Positions 11,274 through 26,109 of a stretch of 64,000 bases of DNA are shown piece after piece. How positions within the stretch are numbered: position 1 is the first letter of the stretch; every line of letters begins with the position of its first letter. This stretch comes from Desarmillaria ectypa (Eukaryota; Basidiomycota; Agaricomycetes; Agaricales; Physalacriaceae): positions 620,001 to 684,000 of the forward strand of contig JAUDYN010000001.1 of NCBI GenBank assembly GCA_030407005.1, read 5' to 3'. Under the pieces are notes generated by a model, which saw only the letters and a program-made list of their open reading frames with translations, ran no database searches and was not told the origin of the DNA. A program made the position numbers and the translations under genes.

Positions 11274-11385
11274 GTCTGATGAGGCATCTTATGTGTGGTG
11301 TTTGTAGGAGCGTGTATGTAGATTTGTATACCTCCAATTCGATTTGTTTGTGGTACCTAGAGCTGTGGATTTAAAGTTAGCGGGA

Positions 11386-11804
11386 CATGGATCAGCTAGC
11401 ATTCATCTCTGCCATCCCGTACTGGGCCAATTTTCTCCTTCCAGACCGGTATTTTTTTCAACAAATGGAAGCGCAAGCAACTTTGTCCATCGGCTCTTTG
11501 TTCGTTTGTCGAATGATCAATTATTCTTCCGGCCCATTGTTTTTCATTTTTCACAAGCTTTGTCCTGATTGGTCGCCTACAAACGCGTAATTCTTCTTGT
11601 CCTGAAGTACACATAACCAAATATTTTCTCGTATTTTGCGTTATACATTACACCGTATACACAATTTGGCACAGAAAGCAGACGGACGGCATGAAGAGGC
11701 CATATTGTTAAGACCAAGTTCATAAAGTTAAATCTTGACTAATAACCGTTATAATAATCGTACACCCTTGCTCCGGCCTTCTCTTTGTTCGCAATCGTGA
11801 ATCC
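11386..11804. other. Intergenic, convergent 3' flanks
   Basis: Lies between the right secreted-protein gene and the penta-EF-hand gene, which converge here. Nothing beyond 3' flanking sequence is seen. Confidence 0.5.
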
Positions 11805-12969
<1,165 letters not shown>

Positions 12970-15394
12970 TGTGATAAAGGTTTGTTGATTGTTGAGATGG
13001 AAGTTGAAATCAAAGGATGAATAACGCCCAGCTTGTCTTAAGTACCCGACCAGCACAGCATCCCAAAAAGGCAGTGCTCATGGATGACCGACGACGTCAC
13101 AAATCGTGCCGTCGACATCGGAGACAGCCGGGTGGCTGTACCTCAACCTCAACAACGCACAGCAAGAGGACCCCGGATAATGCCTGTAGGGCTCCGATCC
13201 GGAAATGCTACTTTTCCGGGATTTTGGGGTCGGTCCAGCGGGAATAACAGTATTAGCCCTTGCGCGATGTCGTGCATATTTTCAATCTCACAAGAACGTT
13301 CCTGTTGGACAGACAGCAAGTTGCATTGACGGAGAAGGATGCTAAAGCTGCACCAACACTCATGCATGGCAAGGGTGCCGGTTTTAATCCATGAAACCCA
13401 TTCTTCACTCTTCCATGCTTTTCCCTCTCGCTGATACTACGAGTGCTCAAAAGGCTCATTGGGTTCCCGCGCGTGGTATGAGGTGACAGGTCTCAATTCG
13501 CTCACGCAGAAGGCTTGTAGTACGGGAGCTACTTATAGCCATGACCTTTCACTACCGGATGGGTGCATTACGCTTGTATAGCAAATACTTGGTTCATTTT
13601 CCTCTCACTAATCGGTCTTTTGTTCCGAACGGACAGTGGTCACTTTTTTCCTGCTCGAGATGTGGCATAGTCCGCCGTACAATGTATCGAGTTCAGTCAA
13701 GGATCCCACCTCACCAATATCTTCCGGCCTATTGGCTGGGCTGGCGGCTGCAAAATTATGTAGCCTTCCCTTAGGAACGCCGCGGGAACGAATTACGCTC
13801 GGATAAACCAATACTTTGGAGATTGCGCGTCCATGACTCCGGAACCACTCCCCGCTGTTCTATGCATGGTCCGAAACTGTCAACACAACTACCCCGGGCA
13901 AAATATCGTTATGCGAATACGTGGTCGCCAGTCCCTTCCCATTCGTCTGTCTAGCAGATACATCGCTTTAGTCGTGCATGATATCCTGAATGCACTCTCC
14001 TTCTACTATATTGATCAGCGAGTAGTTGTGCATCTCCAGACCGTCGAGAGGAGACGACCTCCTCTGAAGGCTCAGGATCTTCTCCCTTTGTAGATCCAAA
14101 GGCATTTGTTGGTGAGATGAATGTCTGTTCAAGTTGATGCCAGAGGCGTCCACGTCGTTGGCTTCAGAATTAGACATATTCCTCTTGAACTAGGGATGAA
14201 TACCCTGGCCATGGTTTCGAAGGAAATGCTGTGGGAAAGGATACACCATGGGTCCGGGCATGGTGGTGATTCACAGAGTACGGCTGCTGCGTCTATTCAT
14301 AATTGGTACTACGCAAGAACGACATTTACTTGGCTCTTGCGTCAGTCGCTACCGCAGAGACCCATTGCGGCGTTTTGGAACCAGGGAAGGCGAGCGTATT
14401 GCCCGCACGTGCATGATGGGACCATTATCGGTCTGTTGAAATCTCTTCCGGTCAAAGTCATTTTGACAGACCATTTATTGGTCAGAGACCCACTCCCAGA
14501 GTAGAGTCTTGGAATAGATACCTCTGACAGGTATGATCTACCACCAGATACGAACCAGGATTACGGTCGCACAAAGTGAGACAGAAAGTGCTAATCCTTG
14601 ATGCGAAGCTCCCGGGCCCCTGCTTATCACCCTCCATGCTTATTCGCGCCCGCTCCTTGATCGATGATCGCTTCTATGAGCTTCAGATTGGTACTTCTAC
14701 CTCAAACATTGTATTCATCATCCTAATTTTGTCCTCAAGAAATGTTACAGCCTATGCACCATGTATTGAAACATATTGTTATTGTTTTCTTTTTGTTGTC
14801 CTTCATGCGTGAGACTGCTCATCATCCGTTATCGTTCATCAAGTATAACATTTTTCATCGGATCAGATGGAAGATACAGCTCCACTCGTTCTCTGGCAAT
14901 GTATGGGTCTCCTGACCGCACCAGAGCGTTGATTTGGGGTGTTATGGACGCTATCTCAAATTACAACACCAACGAGATTTTTCCATACCATTATAGCCCT
15001 CTATCACAGATAATGTCATTATTTGATGATCTCTTCGCTCAATTAAAGACAGAAACGATGAAGAGAAACAGCGCAATCAATCTCTTTAATGCCTACTTTA
15101 TGAATGATGCAAATGATACGGTACGATGACTAGTTTTTAGTCAGATATCACTTTTCCGAAATGTAACAGCAGGACTGTTACGTTTCTTTCCTGAAAATAG
15201 ACCTCATCAATCTGAGCAACCTCAAACATGACGCCCGCGATCAGTAACTGGAGGGCAGGTCGGAAATCTTACGGGATTCACTTAGTAATTTGCGATGTCG
15301 ACATATTTCGCCTGGTACCGGGTGCGTATTTGGGACTAGTCAGGTTCGAGTTCGTTACAGCGTAGCGCTCAACTCACCTGAATCCTGTGGTAAG
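12970..15394. other. Long intergenic stretch
   Basis: Normal CpG content, many short overlapping frames, none convincing. A 69-codon minus-strand frame at 13968-14177 starting MSNSEANDVDASG could be a small gene or first exon but has no recognised motif. A plus-strand frame ending at 15129 (FDDLFAQLKTETMKRNSAINLF) could be an exon fragment. No RNA gene or repeat was recognised. Confidence 0.35.
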
Positions 15395-16229
15395 ATGCCA
15401 TCTGGGGATGCTGCCTTGATGTCCTCTTCTAATAATCCCGAAGGCACGAACGCTGCCGCCGGCATACTGTCGATAGTCGACCCTGACACTGTACCACTTG
15501 AACTACGATCCGAATTGTTCAGATTTCAGCTCGTGATGGACAGGGAGCCGCACTACATGCTCCTCGTAATGCTTGAACGAATATCTGTTGACTGGAAACG
15601 TCGGTAATCTCCTTTATTGGCAGTCATATCCAGGCTGACAATTGTGAACAGAGATTGCAGCTGAGTTCCTCCAGCATGGAATACTAGATCCTCTTCTATA
15701 CTCTGAAGTCGATAACGGACCATTATCGGTTCTGGTGATACCTCATTCGACTCTTCTGTATTTCAGGGAGCTTTCGAATAATATCAGCTGGTTTATCGGG
15801 TCCGATCTCGTTGCTTGCCGACTATACAAACCCTACGGTGAATCCTGGACCATCCCGGTTCAGCAGCCACACTCTTATCATAACCAGTATCTCGTCATCA
15901 ACGCGATGACCCCCTCCGTTATTACTGAAACCCAATTTAACGATTGGTATACGGAAGAGCACATTCCTCTTCTTAGGAAGGTTCCCTCATGGCTGTCTTC
16001 TCGGAGGTTTGTTCTCGTGGAGACGACGGAGGAACTGGGAGCTCCGCGGTACCTTGCTCTTCACGAATGGGCGGATATAGATGCCTTGGAGAGCAAAGAG
16101 TTCCTGTATGCGGTGAATACGACCTGGAGAACGGAGGTGATATCTCAAGTTGTACGAAAAGAGCGTCGGGTGATGGAGTTCAAGGGTGCATTAGAGTCTG
16201 GAGCAGTCCGAGGGCTTTCAGTGACGTAG
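15395..16229 (+). CDS. EthD-like dimeric alpha-beta barrel protein
   Basis: Proposed exons 15395-15599 and 15652-16229 (intron 15600-15651, 52 nt) give 260 aa. The C-terminal half is typical of fungal EthD-domain proteins: a strand LVINAMTP, then QFNDWYTEEHIPLLRKVP with the conserved W-Y-x-x-E-H-x-P-L motif, then a strand-rich part (APRYLALHEWADIDALES) and a WRTEVI helix. Such proteins are usually small cytosolic enzymes or binding proteins of secondary metabolism, often with two copies of the fold. The N-terminal half here does not show the first copy clearly, so the start and first exon are uncertain. The first copy may be strongly diverged or lost. Confidence 0.6.
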
Positions 16230-17795
16230 AACATATGACAGGTGAAGTGAGAGCCTGTTGTCTTTACATTCCCTTCTCACACGCGGACATACCCCCAGAT
16301 TTTCTGTACTTCTGAAAGCCTCTCTTAGGCTATCGCCGACACAAACGACACGCGAATTTCATTGCTTATCGTGTCTCCTCGTCTCTCTCAGCCTGCAGAA
16401 ATTTCTACACGCTTTCCTAATATCTTCGTTTCCGGGTGCCTCATCTCGTATCAGCCTTGTTCTTTTACACCCATATGTCCCACAGGCAGAACCGTCGGGA
16501 TCCCGTTGGCCACATCAGGATATCAAACGTTGGGCCATTGCATGATGATACATCTGTTGCCACTTTCCTTAACAGAACAAAGATCTGGTGTTCCCAGCCA
16601 TGCATCTGGTCCTACCCCTAAATTACCGGCGGATGGCTGTTTTCAGTTACCATACGTAATGATCCTAAGGCAGTGGTAGGCGCAAACCAAGCCCTTCATG
16701 GCCCGAACATAATTGGTACATCACGAGATGGCATTGAGTGTCGCGTATACCTCCTCTGCCTGGCCAGCTTTTTCAATATAGCAGTCGCACCTAATCTTGG
16801 GTGGATTCAGGATATCTTGCCATGAGAATTGAGGCTGTGCTCAGTCTACGTCAATCACCCACTAAACAAACCAAATGGGTGTTTCTACTCTTCGGACAGA
16901 ATACACGTAGTAGTACGTTAAGACGAAACTCTTGAACCACTAGATAGAAGATAAGGGGGGGAGCGATTACGAACCTGATCCAGCCCCGGTTTTCCAACAC
17001 GCCTCGAGCCTGAGAGCGAGTCTTGTGTGTATGTATATAGAATAATACATCACATGTTGTGAAGTACACATGCCGATCTTTCCCCTGGCTCAGCCTCAAT
17101 TTCGCAGTCCTGATTTCTCCGGAATGACGATACTGGATCGCATATCTATATAGTGGGAACACTACTCTCTTTGGGTAGATCATCAAGACAGGTGCGCCCT
17201 TGATGGAGGGTCATTCCGCGCTGCCGTAGTATCGACGCGGCTTGGGTCCGGACTGAGATTACACCTCTATCAGGCACAGTTCTCAAGAATGAAAAGTGTC
17301 AATTTTGAAAATGAAACAGTAACCAATTGCCGGTCAGCATATACGGCTTTTTACATGAGTCTAAGGTGGTGATATTTCTCTGGTCCATACTAATGGACCA
17401 CTTCAATGACATGCTGAAATAACTGATGCTCGATCTATCATGTGGCTGCGTACCATGTGTCGATCCCACGTCCGTAGCACTAAGCGACATGATTATTTAA
17501 AGATTCAATTGCGGAGATCGAATCGTCGCTCACGATGCTAGTTTCCAATGTAATGGTATAATCATGTGTAAAGATAGGGCTGTTTCAAAGGTGAAATATT
17601 GAGTAGTAATAACATTCGTGCGTCGATTGCCGAGATAGAACTCGAAGAATTCAAACACCTTGCGGCTCCCAATGATGTGGCGTCGCAGTTGTGCATCTTT
17701 AAATGTGAGGATTATGGTCTGTATAATAACAATGTACTATCATCGGAGTGTAGGCGCTGCAGTGGTCAGCCTGAGGAATTTTGAGCGTCCTTAAG
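16230..17795. other. Intergenic stretch, no gene recognised
   Basis: Open frames of up to 111 codons (for example 16851-17186 minus) lack motifs or intron structure. Nothing else is seen. Confidence 0.4.
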
Positions 17796-18022
17796 TGTCA
17801 TAAAACGGGGGATCAGTTCGTTCCCAGTTAATACACGCGCAGTGTCATGCCAATAGCATTGTGCTTGGCTGAGCTCTGCCAATGCATGCAGCATACACTA
17901 CTGTACCTACTTATATACTAAATACTAATTTACTAGAATCTTCTGAAACTTTCTCCCTTAATCAGCAAGTTCGGCATGATGCCGGATTGCCATCATCTCG
18001 GCTCAACTTTCAAATTCCAACA
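17796..18022 (-). repeat. Solo LTR, 248-bp family (copy 3, 227 bp)
   Basis: Same orientation as copy 1. Starts with decayed TGTCATAAAAC and ends CCAACA. Flanked by TTAAG (17791-17795) and TCAAG (18023-18027), a 5-bp duplication with one transition. Contains the palindrome GGCATGATGCC (17973-17983) and a TATATA box. It sits alone in the gene island. Confidence 0.78.
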
Positions 18023-20014
18023 TCAAGAAATACATTCACTATAACCTCACCCCCACCGTAGTCGTGTATGTAGTGCCTATCTGCTAGAGACTATAGCGAT
18101 ACCGAGTTGTCGACCATTGTTCGACATGGCACGACACGACCCAATCAAAGTCCCGTAGCATGGGCTCAATACCCGTCATGAGTTGGAATATTTCCGCTAC
18201 TAGGTTCATCCGCTTTAGGTATTAGTTTTTTGAGATACTATTGACCTCGGGGATGCGATCCAGTGGGGACGCTAAACTAACGATGGGGGTCCTAAGTTTT
18301 CAGACTCAAAGGCGGCGGTGTGGGCATCCAACAACGTCATGTTTTGGGCCTTTATGGCTGTTCATCTTGACTCGAAAGTACGACGCTAAATGAATGGGTT
18401 TCACGGTAAACAGCCCAACGGTGATCTAACTGACTGAGTCAGACTAGGTTGCAGGCAACATTTGAAACGACCTCATGTCAGATGGCACGGGGTAGTTGAA
18501 GAGAAGACATGGTATGAAGAGGTTGTAAGTCTTTGACACATAAGGGATGAACGATGCAACAACTTGTCGCTTCTGGTGGTAGGAAACCAGTGTAATATCG
18601 TCCCTCCGATCTTTCAGGAGATATCACAACGCAAAGGGAGTCTAGTTCCTAGGAATCCTGAGTACAAGATATAGACTTCGAATCGCAGTCAGTGGAGGGC
18701 CGGTGGGGGTGGGGAGGGACATAAAAGCAAAGCGTGTAATCTAATTAGCCGCCGGTTAAACGCTGAAAGAAAACACGATCCAGACATGACAATTCCTGAT
18801 TATCGAAGGTTTATGATGCGCCGGAAGCTGAAGGTACGCTATGACTGTCCCTGAGGAGCCTGAGGGGGTTAAAAACCTCATGAACAGCAATCTGTAATCG
18901 GAACGCTTTACCGACCTGAATATCAACTAGATTCACGCTGACAGAATATTCCGTAAGATTCTGATAGATTAAACGAAAAGAGATGGGGTTCCATACCCAA
19001 GTGTCTTGTTACGACCCCAGCAACTGTCGAACAAGTTGGAGCACAGCATCAATTGAGATTGAGGTGCTTGCAGGCAGGGAAGACAAACACCAATGTTTCA
19101 GGACGCATGTATCTGATTATCCGAGGTCGTCGCCAGAACCAAGTTGTGTTGTTGCAAGTGCACAGGTAGCTGGCGTCTACCGTGGGCGCTAATAGCCCAA
19201 AGCGCCGGTGCATAAAGTGACGATATCACCATATATTCTACAATTATATGTGAGGGAAAATATAGAAACCTCTTTCTTCCTAAGGCAAGGCTGGTAACGA
19301 TTGCAAGGACAGAAAACAGAAAACAGAGAACAGAGAATTGAGACGCGACATCGACCGAGCGTGAGAATAGAAGGCCAAATATGGGTCTAGGCTCGAAGTC
19401 GCCATCCACAACTCCAAATTTTTGGCTGCTGTGAAGTGTCCGGTGTTTCCCTCGGAGCTCTTAGGAATCGAGACCTCCGACCCACCAACCTACACCTTTG
19501 AAGATATTTCCGATTTCTACAACCTTGAGGCAGGAACAGCATTGTGTTTCCTCCCAGTGACTTTTGGCTGGCATCGCAATTTCACCAAGGACTTGTACGG
19601 GGTAATGGATCATTTTTAGACACAGCTCAGTCTCCTTGTTTTGGCTATTTTGACTCACTTGGAGCTGAGAGCCGTGAATTACTTTGCTACTCTGTGCTTG
19701 CCTTGATCACGATCACGTTTCAGTATGGGATTCACAGCCGCGGCTCGCTGTAGTTTCCTGGAGACAGATGTACCATTCATCCTGCAAGAGGAAGGTCTGA
19801 GATGCTTTAGGATCTCGATCCGATGATCCCAGGACGGTAGCAGTTTACGGAGATAGATTCGTCACAACTCTGCCTAGGATGAAAGCGACTCAGCACCATG
19901 GACGGAGGATCAACAGCTTCTATATACAGCATCTGCAATATTGGTATATAAGCAAATGTGCCGACCTCTCAACAAAGCACAAACCACCCATTCATCAATT
20001 CGTCTCATCTACCT
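18023..20014. other. Intergenic, includes the promoter of the GNAT gene
   Basis: No convincing gene. Frames at 19098-19409 (minus) and 19422-19619 (plus) have no recognised motif and no ATG in good context. A TATATAAG box near 19945 lies about 70 bp upstream of the ATG at 20015. Confidence 0.4.
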
Positions 20015-21167
20015 ATGCCTTCCGTCGCTCTCAGAACCGTCCCCCCAAAAATATTACCCAAGGTCTACACGTCTGCGACCGACTTTCTTCACGACATGTT
20101 GCCTGTTCTTGAGAGCAACGAGGCCAACTTCAACGTCCTATACCCTCACGCGCTGAAATGTCGAGCCGCCGAGCAATCAGGCCAGCCCCCCAAACCGGGA
20201 CAGGTGTGGATTGTTCACGACCCCGAACCTCGCACGCAGTTCATCCTTTCATGCACGACCACGGAAATGGGGGAGTACCCCATCTTCATCACTACTACCT
20301 GTCCTACGAGTAGTCTTAGTCTCGAATTCATTCGCCAACCGATGTTCCTCCTTGCCAAAGAACTCTATAGAATAGTCCCTGTTCCCAGGGTCTATTCGGT
20401 GTTCGCCCCCGACGCGATCGCCCAGCATTTCGCAACACTGTGGACTGAACTCACAGGCGTCGATCACATACCGGAGCCCTACTATGCCGCAAAGTTGTCT
20501 TTCTGCACCAAGGCGACGTTCCGCTATCGGCAAGCAACGATGGTGCCGGGAGTCACATATGAGTTGCGCCTTGCCGTCGCCAGTGACATTGAGGAGGTCG
20601 CCAAGTTATGCCATGGCTTCGCCAGTGAATCGGTAAGCACGTTCACCATCATCTTATTACATACAGTATTGCTCATTTCCATATTTACGCGTAGGAACCT
20701 TTCGTTCTCGACGATGCCGGGGCCCTGAAGGAAGCTACTCTCCTCGTTCGGCAAAATCAAGTCTGGGTGCATCGCATCAGACGGCAGGGAGAAGACCGCA
20801 GTTCCGTCGCATCCATCGTTGCCTTCACCCGTAATAGCAATGCAGTTGCAACAATAACAAAGGTGTATACCAATCCCGATTACCGCCGCCGAGGTTGTGC
20901 CGAACGACTTGTTAGGCGAGTTTGCAAACAGTGAGTCGCCGTTTCACCCTTCTTGATTTTGTTATCACTGACTGTGTTTTCACTAGTTTGTTCATGACCA
21001 AGGACAAGATTGCCTTGTACGTTGCTCACAACAACCCTGCGGCGTCAAAGGTGTACCACCGCGTCGGCTTTGCCGGGCTTGGCGATGATGGTGTTACTGT
21101 CGAGGGTGTAGATGCCTGGACTGAAATAGGGTTCGACCGAGATGTGATTGACCTTGGACATTGGTAA
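20015..21167 (+). CDS. GNAT-family N-acetyltransferase
   Basis: Exons 20015-20632, 20695-20930 and 20987-21167 join in frame to a 344-aa protein (introns of 62 and 56 nt). The C-terminal third holds the acetyl-CoA binding fold: a strand ATITKVYTNPDYRRRGCAERLVRRVC with the R-R-x-G-x-A loop that grips the pyrophosphate of acetyl-CoA, then NNPAASKVYHRVGF, the classical motif B. The N-terminal 200 residues are a fungal-type extension containing VPGVTYELRLAVASDIEEVAKL, the first strand of the acetyltransferase domain. The acceptor substrate cannot be read from the sequence. ATG 20015 was chosen because it is the first ATG in frame with a TATA box upstream; an earlier in-frame start is not an ATG. 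Confidence 0.87.
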
Positions 21168-21456
21168 CGGATTTTGAAAGTTCCACCCTTGGACTCGGAC
21201 ATTCCGAGTCGGTGCCAGTACGTTAATAATGAAACTTGTAGTGACATTAATATATCCAAAATTTGCGAGACAATATAACACGCAGGCCATAGAAATTGCA
21301 TTAGTTCTTCAACCATTTATTCAATAATATTTCAATTGACGAAATTTCCCAGAAACAAAGTTAAAGATCTCGGGCCGGAAAGCCTTGACATTATGTCACA
21401 GCGTGACGCCAATCTCCTTGAACCCTTGAACTTTAACCAGCGCCTTTGCGCCCAGC
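21168..21456. other. Short intergenic region
   Basis: Lies between the GNAT gene and the small membrane-protein gene. Nothing is recognised. Confidence 0.4.
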
Positions 21457-21825
21457 ATGCTTCCCATCTTGGATATCATTCATCGCGGCGTAGTCTACTC
21501 ATTGGTTGGACTAACAATATATGCCGGAGTTGGGATAGTGAGCACCCACAATAATACAATGAGAGCTGGTAGAGGTGCGCTTTTCGTTTTTACTTGGTTG
21601 TTATCCAAACACTGATGGTCCTGTTTCAGAGGTCAGTCTTACCTTCTAAGTAAGAGGCCGCCCTGATGAGTTTGTTCTGACAGGCCTTAGCGCGACATGA
21701 AGAAGAAATGAAGAAACAGGTTAGTCACCACAGCAGCCGCGTCGCAAAATTATTATCTATTTTTGCTGGTGGACTTATTTCTGTGCGAACAGCAGACAGA
21801 GGCACAGTCGATGCGTGAACAATGA
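21457..21825 (+). CDS. Small COX14-like single-span membrane protein with a putative 2-nt microexon
   Basis: ATG 21457 opens MLPILDIIHRGVVYSLVGLTIYAGVGI, a short N-terminus plus one membrane span. It is followed by THNNTMRAGRE and a charged C-terminal helix (ALARHEEEMKKQ). Size and layout match small mitochondrial inner-membrane proteins that help cytochrome c oxidase assembly (COX14 type); this assignment is by resemblance only. In-frame joining needs exons 21457-21574, 21630-21631 (two bases, AG), 21684-21719 and 21793-21825, with introns of 55, 52 and 73 nt. The total is 62 aa. An alternative donor at 21538 skips the microexon but removes the THNNTMRAGR segment. Confidence 0.55.
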
Positions 21826-22644
21826 AAACAGATGAGCTGTTCCTGGTGTGTTTCAGCAGCAGTCATTTAACCTTTTACTTACCCCTCCACTAGGACGTTG
21901 TACGCGCCACTTGCCTCTACACCTATCGGGCTATATATGCCCAACACTTCAATTCATGGAACGGTTAAGACCCGGTGCATGCTGTCTTCCAAAAGCGCTG
22001 TTAATACTCATAGATTACGATGTCGAATTCATATCGACTGTCCATCAAGTGATGACGAACAAAAATTTTCAAATCTCAGATTCTGGACCCTTGTCTGTCA
22101 ATGAGACCCTCGTTCATTGTCCTGGCGACTGTGGCAAAGCTGCATTGGGCAATAAAGGGATACGGGCACCAGCAGCTCTTAAGTGAATGTGGTGGTGGTG
22201 TAGCCTTGTTTCAAGACCGTACAGCTGGGAAGTCCATCGTCGTCACTCAGAAGACGTATAGATCCAGGATAGACACAAGGGGATCTGCTTTACGGCACCT
22301 TAGAACACTTGTCAGTCTAAGCGGCTTGCTATCCTCCAAAGGTATTAAGAATTCGCTCCATGCCATAATCGAAAAATTACAGAGCGAAAGTACTCTATTC
22401 CCTTGGTAGGGACTGCTTGTCAATGCAATTACTACTACTACGCGTACAAACCTACAACAGCGATACAACAAATATGCAAGGGGGATGCTATGCCAAATAT
22501 ACATAAAATGCGAGTTCGACGAGAATAAATATTGTAATAGACAAGTTCCACCAGGTATAATTGACTGAATAGACAAGACATGCCAGCAACCAATGCTGAC
22601 TAATTTTTTGGGGGCAGGAAGCCCTTCACATCGCCTGAGACCAA
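21826..22644. other. Intergenic, convergent 3' flanks
   Basis: Frames of about 100 codons on both strands have no motif. It separates the convergent COX14-like and PKA genes. Confidence 0.4.
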
Positions 22645-24088
<1,444 letters not shown>

Positions 24089-24928
24089 GGGCCGAGGGTG
24101 AAGGTGGTGGAGGAAGGGAGGAAGAGAGAGTAAAATATAAGGGACCCCCTCCAAAGTTCAGGTCATTCATTGTTCGAAAAACAAACTTGAACAAATATCC
24201 GAGATTGGATCGTTGTTAATGTCGGTCCGAATGGCGGCCTCGTGTCGAACTTTGTTGTTGCCGTCAAATCCTTGTTCACGTTCACCGCCCTAGGTCGACG
24301 TTGTTCCCAGAAGAGCTTCCCCATATTGCGGTTGAAATATGTAGAACCTGGACTTTCCAATAGACGTGTACGGTGGTCAGCTCGAAGGGCTCAAGTCAAA
24401 AACTGGGATCTGCTACGAGGCCGCGAAGAACTATCTAAAGACCAAGGTTGGCGACGCACCATTACCGCGACGTGCTTCTAACCCTACAATAATTGACAGG
24501 GCCGATGTTCAGGGATCACATCTGTTCCACGGGAGCAATTCCAACGGGGCCAAATACCCTGTCGTTACTCTCTTGCAGTCCCCTTAGCTTTGTGGTTATT
24601 ATCCTTTGAAGGCTCCTTTGCTACATGAAATTAGAAGGCTGCCGCCTCCGTTGCCATTTTACTAGGTGGCCAAGTTATTTCCGCCCGATTTGCCAACTTG
24701 ATAGGTGTTCTTTGATGTATGTGCTCCGTGAGACGTGCTCATATGCTTTTGCCCATTTCCCATGGTCCGTAACGCGTATATGGTTCCCAGAATATCCGTG
24801 TCATGTTCATTCCTTATTGTTCTCGCAACAAAAAATCTGATGAGGCCTCAGTTCACGCGTCAGTTCATTCAACTCTTTTGTTCATTCCTCTATAACATCC
24901 TCCCCTGACAGGTATACTCACTAACAAT
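24089..24928. other. Intergenic between PKA and the carrier gene
   Basis: Contains the PKA 5' flank and the carrier 3' flank. No further gene is recognised. Confidence 0.45.
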
Positions 24929-26109
24929 CTACTCTGTGTATTTTTGTTCTTCGTATTGTTTAGGTTGGATACGCTCAATGACTTTGCTGACCCTTTCATA
25001 CACGGCAAACACTATCGCCTGACCGGGAGCAACACGCAAGATACGTGGTGTAAGACCCTTGTAGAACGACCTCACACCCTCAGTTCTCCACATATCCTCA
25101 GCGATGACAGCAATGCGGCGGAACGCTGACTGGCCGGGGACAGCGGTGCTTTTCTGCAGACCTATTAACGAAAGCAGTTAATCGGAGATATGACACCAGA
25201 AGAGACGAGACACACGAGTTTTGATGGTATCTATCGGTGCATTCGACATTGGCCCAGCAGCGCCAGAAATAAGGCCGATAAACATATGTTGCCATGATGG
25301 CAAGTCGGGAAGATCAGGCTGGTACCTTTGGAACACCTTTTTCAACTCCTGATACACTGTAAAGTTTGCTCCCTGGTTCGTCGCCTGCCTTAGGGCAGTG
25401 AGCGACACGCCACGATAGAGGGTCGACACTCCCTCCTCCTTCACAATCGTATACACGGCGTGTGCAGCGTTTCGATACCGCGGTGCCTCTAGCGGATCAG
25501 CCAAGGAGTGTTGTTGTGCCTGCAACCGAATCTTCACCACTTCCATAGGTGTTACAACGGCAACGGCTTCCGTTGTTCCTGCACCAAGACCAGCTGCCGG
25601 GCGGATTAACCCTCAAACGGTGGCTTGTGGAGAACTTGAATTGCCAACGTACCGATGAAAATATTCCCGAGACTAGTCTTCCCCGTCTCCTTGTCCGCCA
25701 ACCAGCCTTTGTAGGCTTCGAAACTGGCGAAACGGATGGCCATCTTGGGGACGATACCGGAGAGGACGGCTCCAAGACCCTTGTATAGAGCCAGTGGAGT
25801 TTCTCGCCGTATGATGTGTGCACCAGTGGCGAAGAAACCTCTCGGTTTTGTCTATCCAGTATCATTCAGACGCTCGTCAAACCGAAGACAGCAGCCACGA
25901 ACTTACTCCTGGTGCTCGTCCCGACTTTGACAGCTGCATTCGCACTTTTATGGTATCCAGAGGTTGGCATGTCAGCTGGAATGTTTTGAATCAGCAGAAG
26001 GAATAACAATGGTCTCCATCGTACGCACCGCTTCACAGGCTCCAGCTATCCCGCCTGCAGTAATATGGGTCGAAAAGCCTACATGTTTCTTGTTACCGGA
26101 TCGTGACAT
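24929..26109 (-). CDS. SFC1: Mitochondrial succinate-fumarate carrier (SFC1/ACR1 type)
   Basis: Inner-membrane antiporter exchanging cytosolic succinate for mitochondrial fumarate, needed for growth on acetate or ethanol in yeast. Exons 26029-26109, 25907-25975, 25653-25851, 25216-25593 and 24929-25161 join to 319 aa; introns of 53, 55, 59 and 54 nt. The three mitochondrial-carrier signatures are present in order: PLDTIK, PMEVVKIRLQAQ and PIDTIKTRLQK. The segment EEGVSTLYRGVSLTALRQATNQGANFTVY and the C-terminal RVAPGQAIVF are strongly like yeast Sfc1, which supports the substrate call over general citrate carriers. Length is normal. The start was taken at the first ATG, giving a short N-terminus typical of carriers. 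Confidence 0.94.

Larger units (their letters stand above)
10188..11385. repeat. Right arm of the 1.2-kb inverted repeat
   Basis: Reverse complement of 8780-9977, apparently identical across coding region, introns and about 1 kb of 5' flank. It diverges only in the outermost 100 bp or so. Confidence 0.92.

Noticed and set aside
16851..17186. 111-codon minus-strand frame
   Set aside because: No motif, no intron context, no codon bias that I can see. Probably chance.
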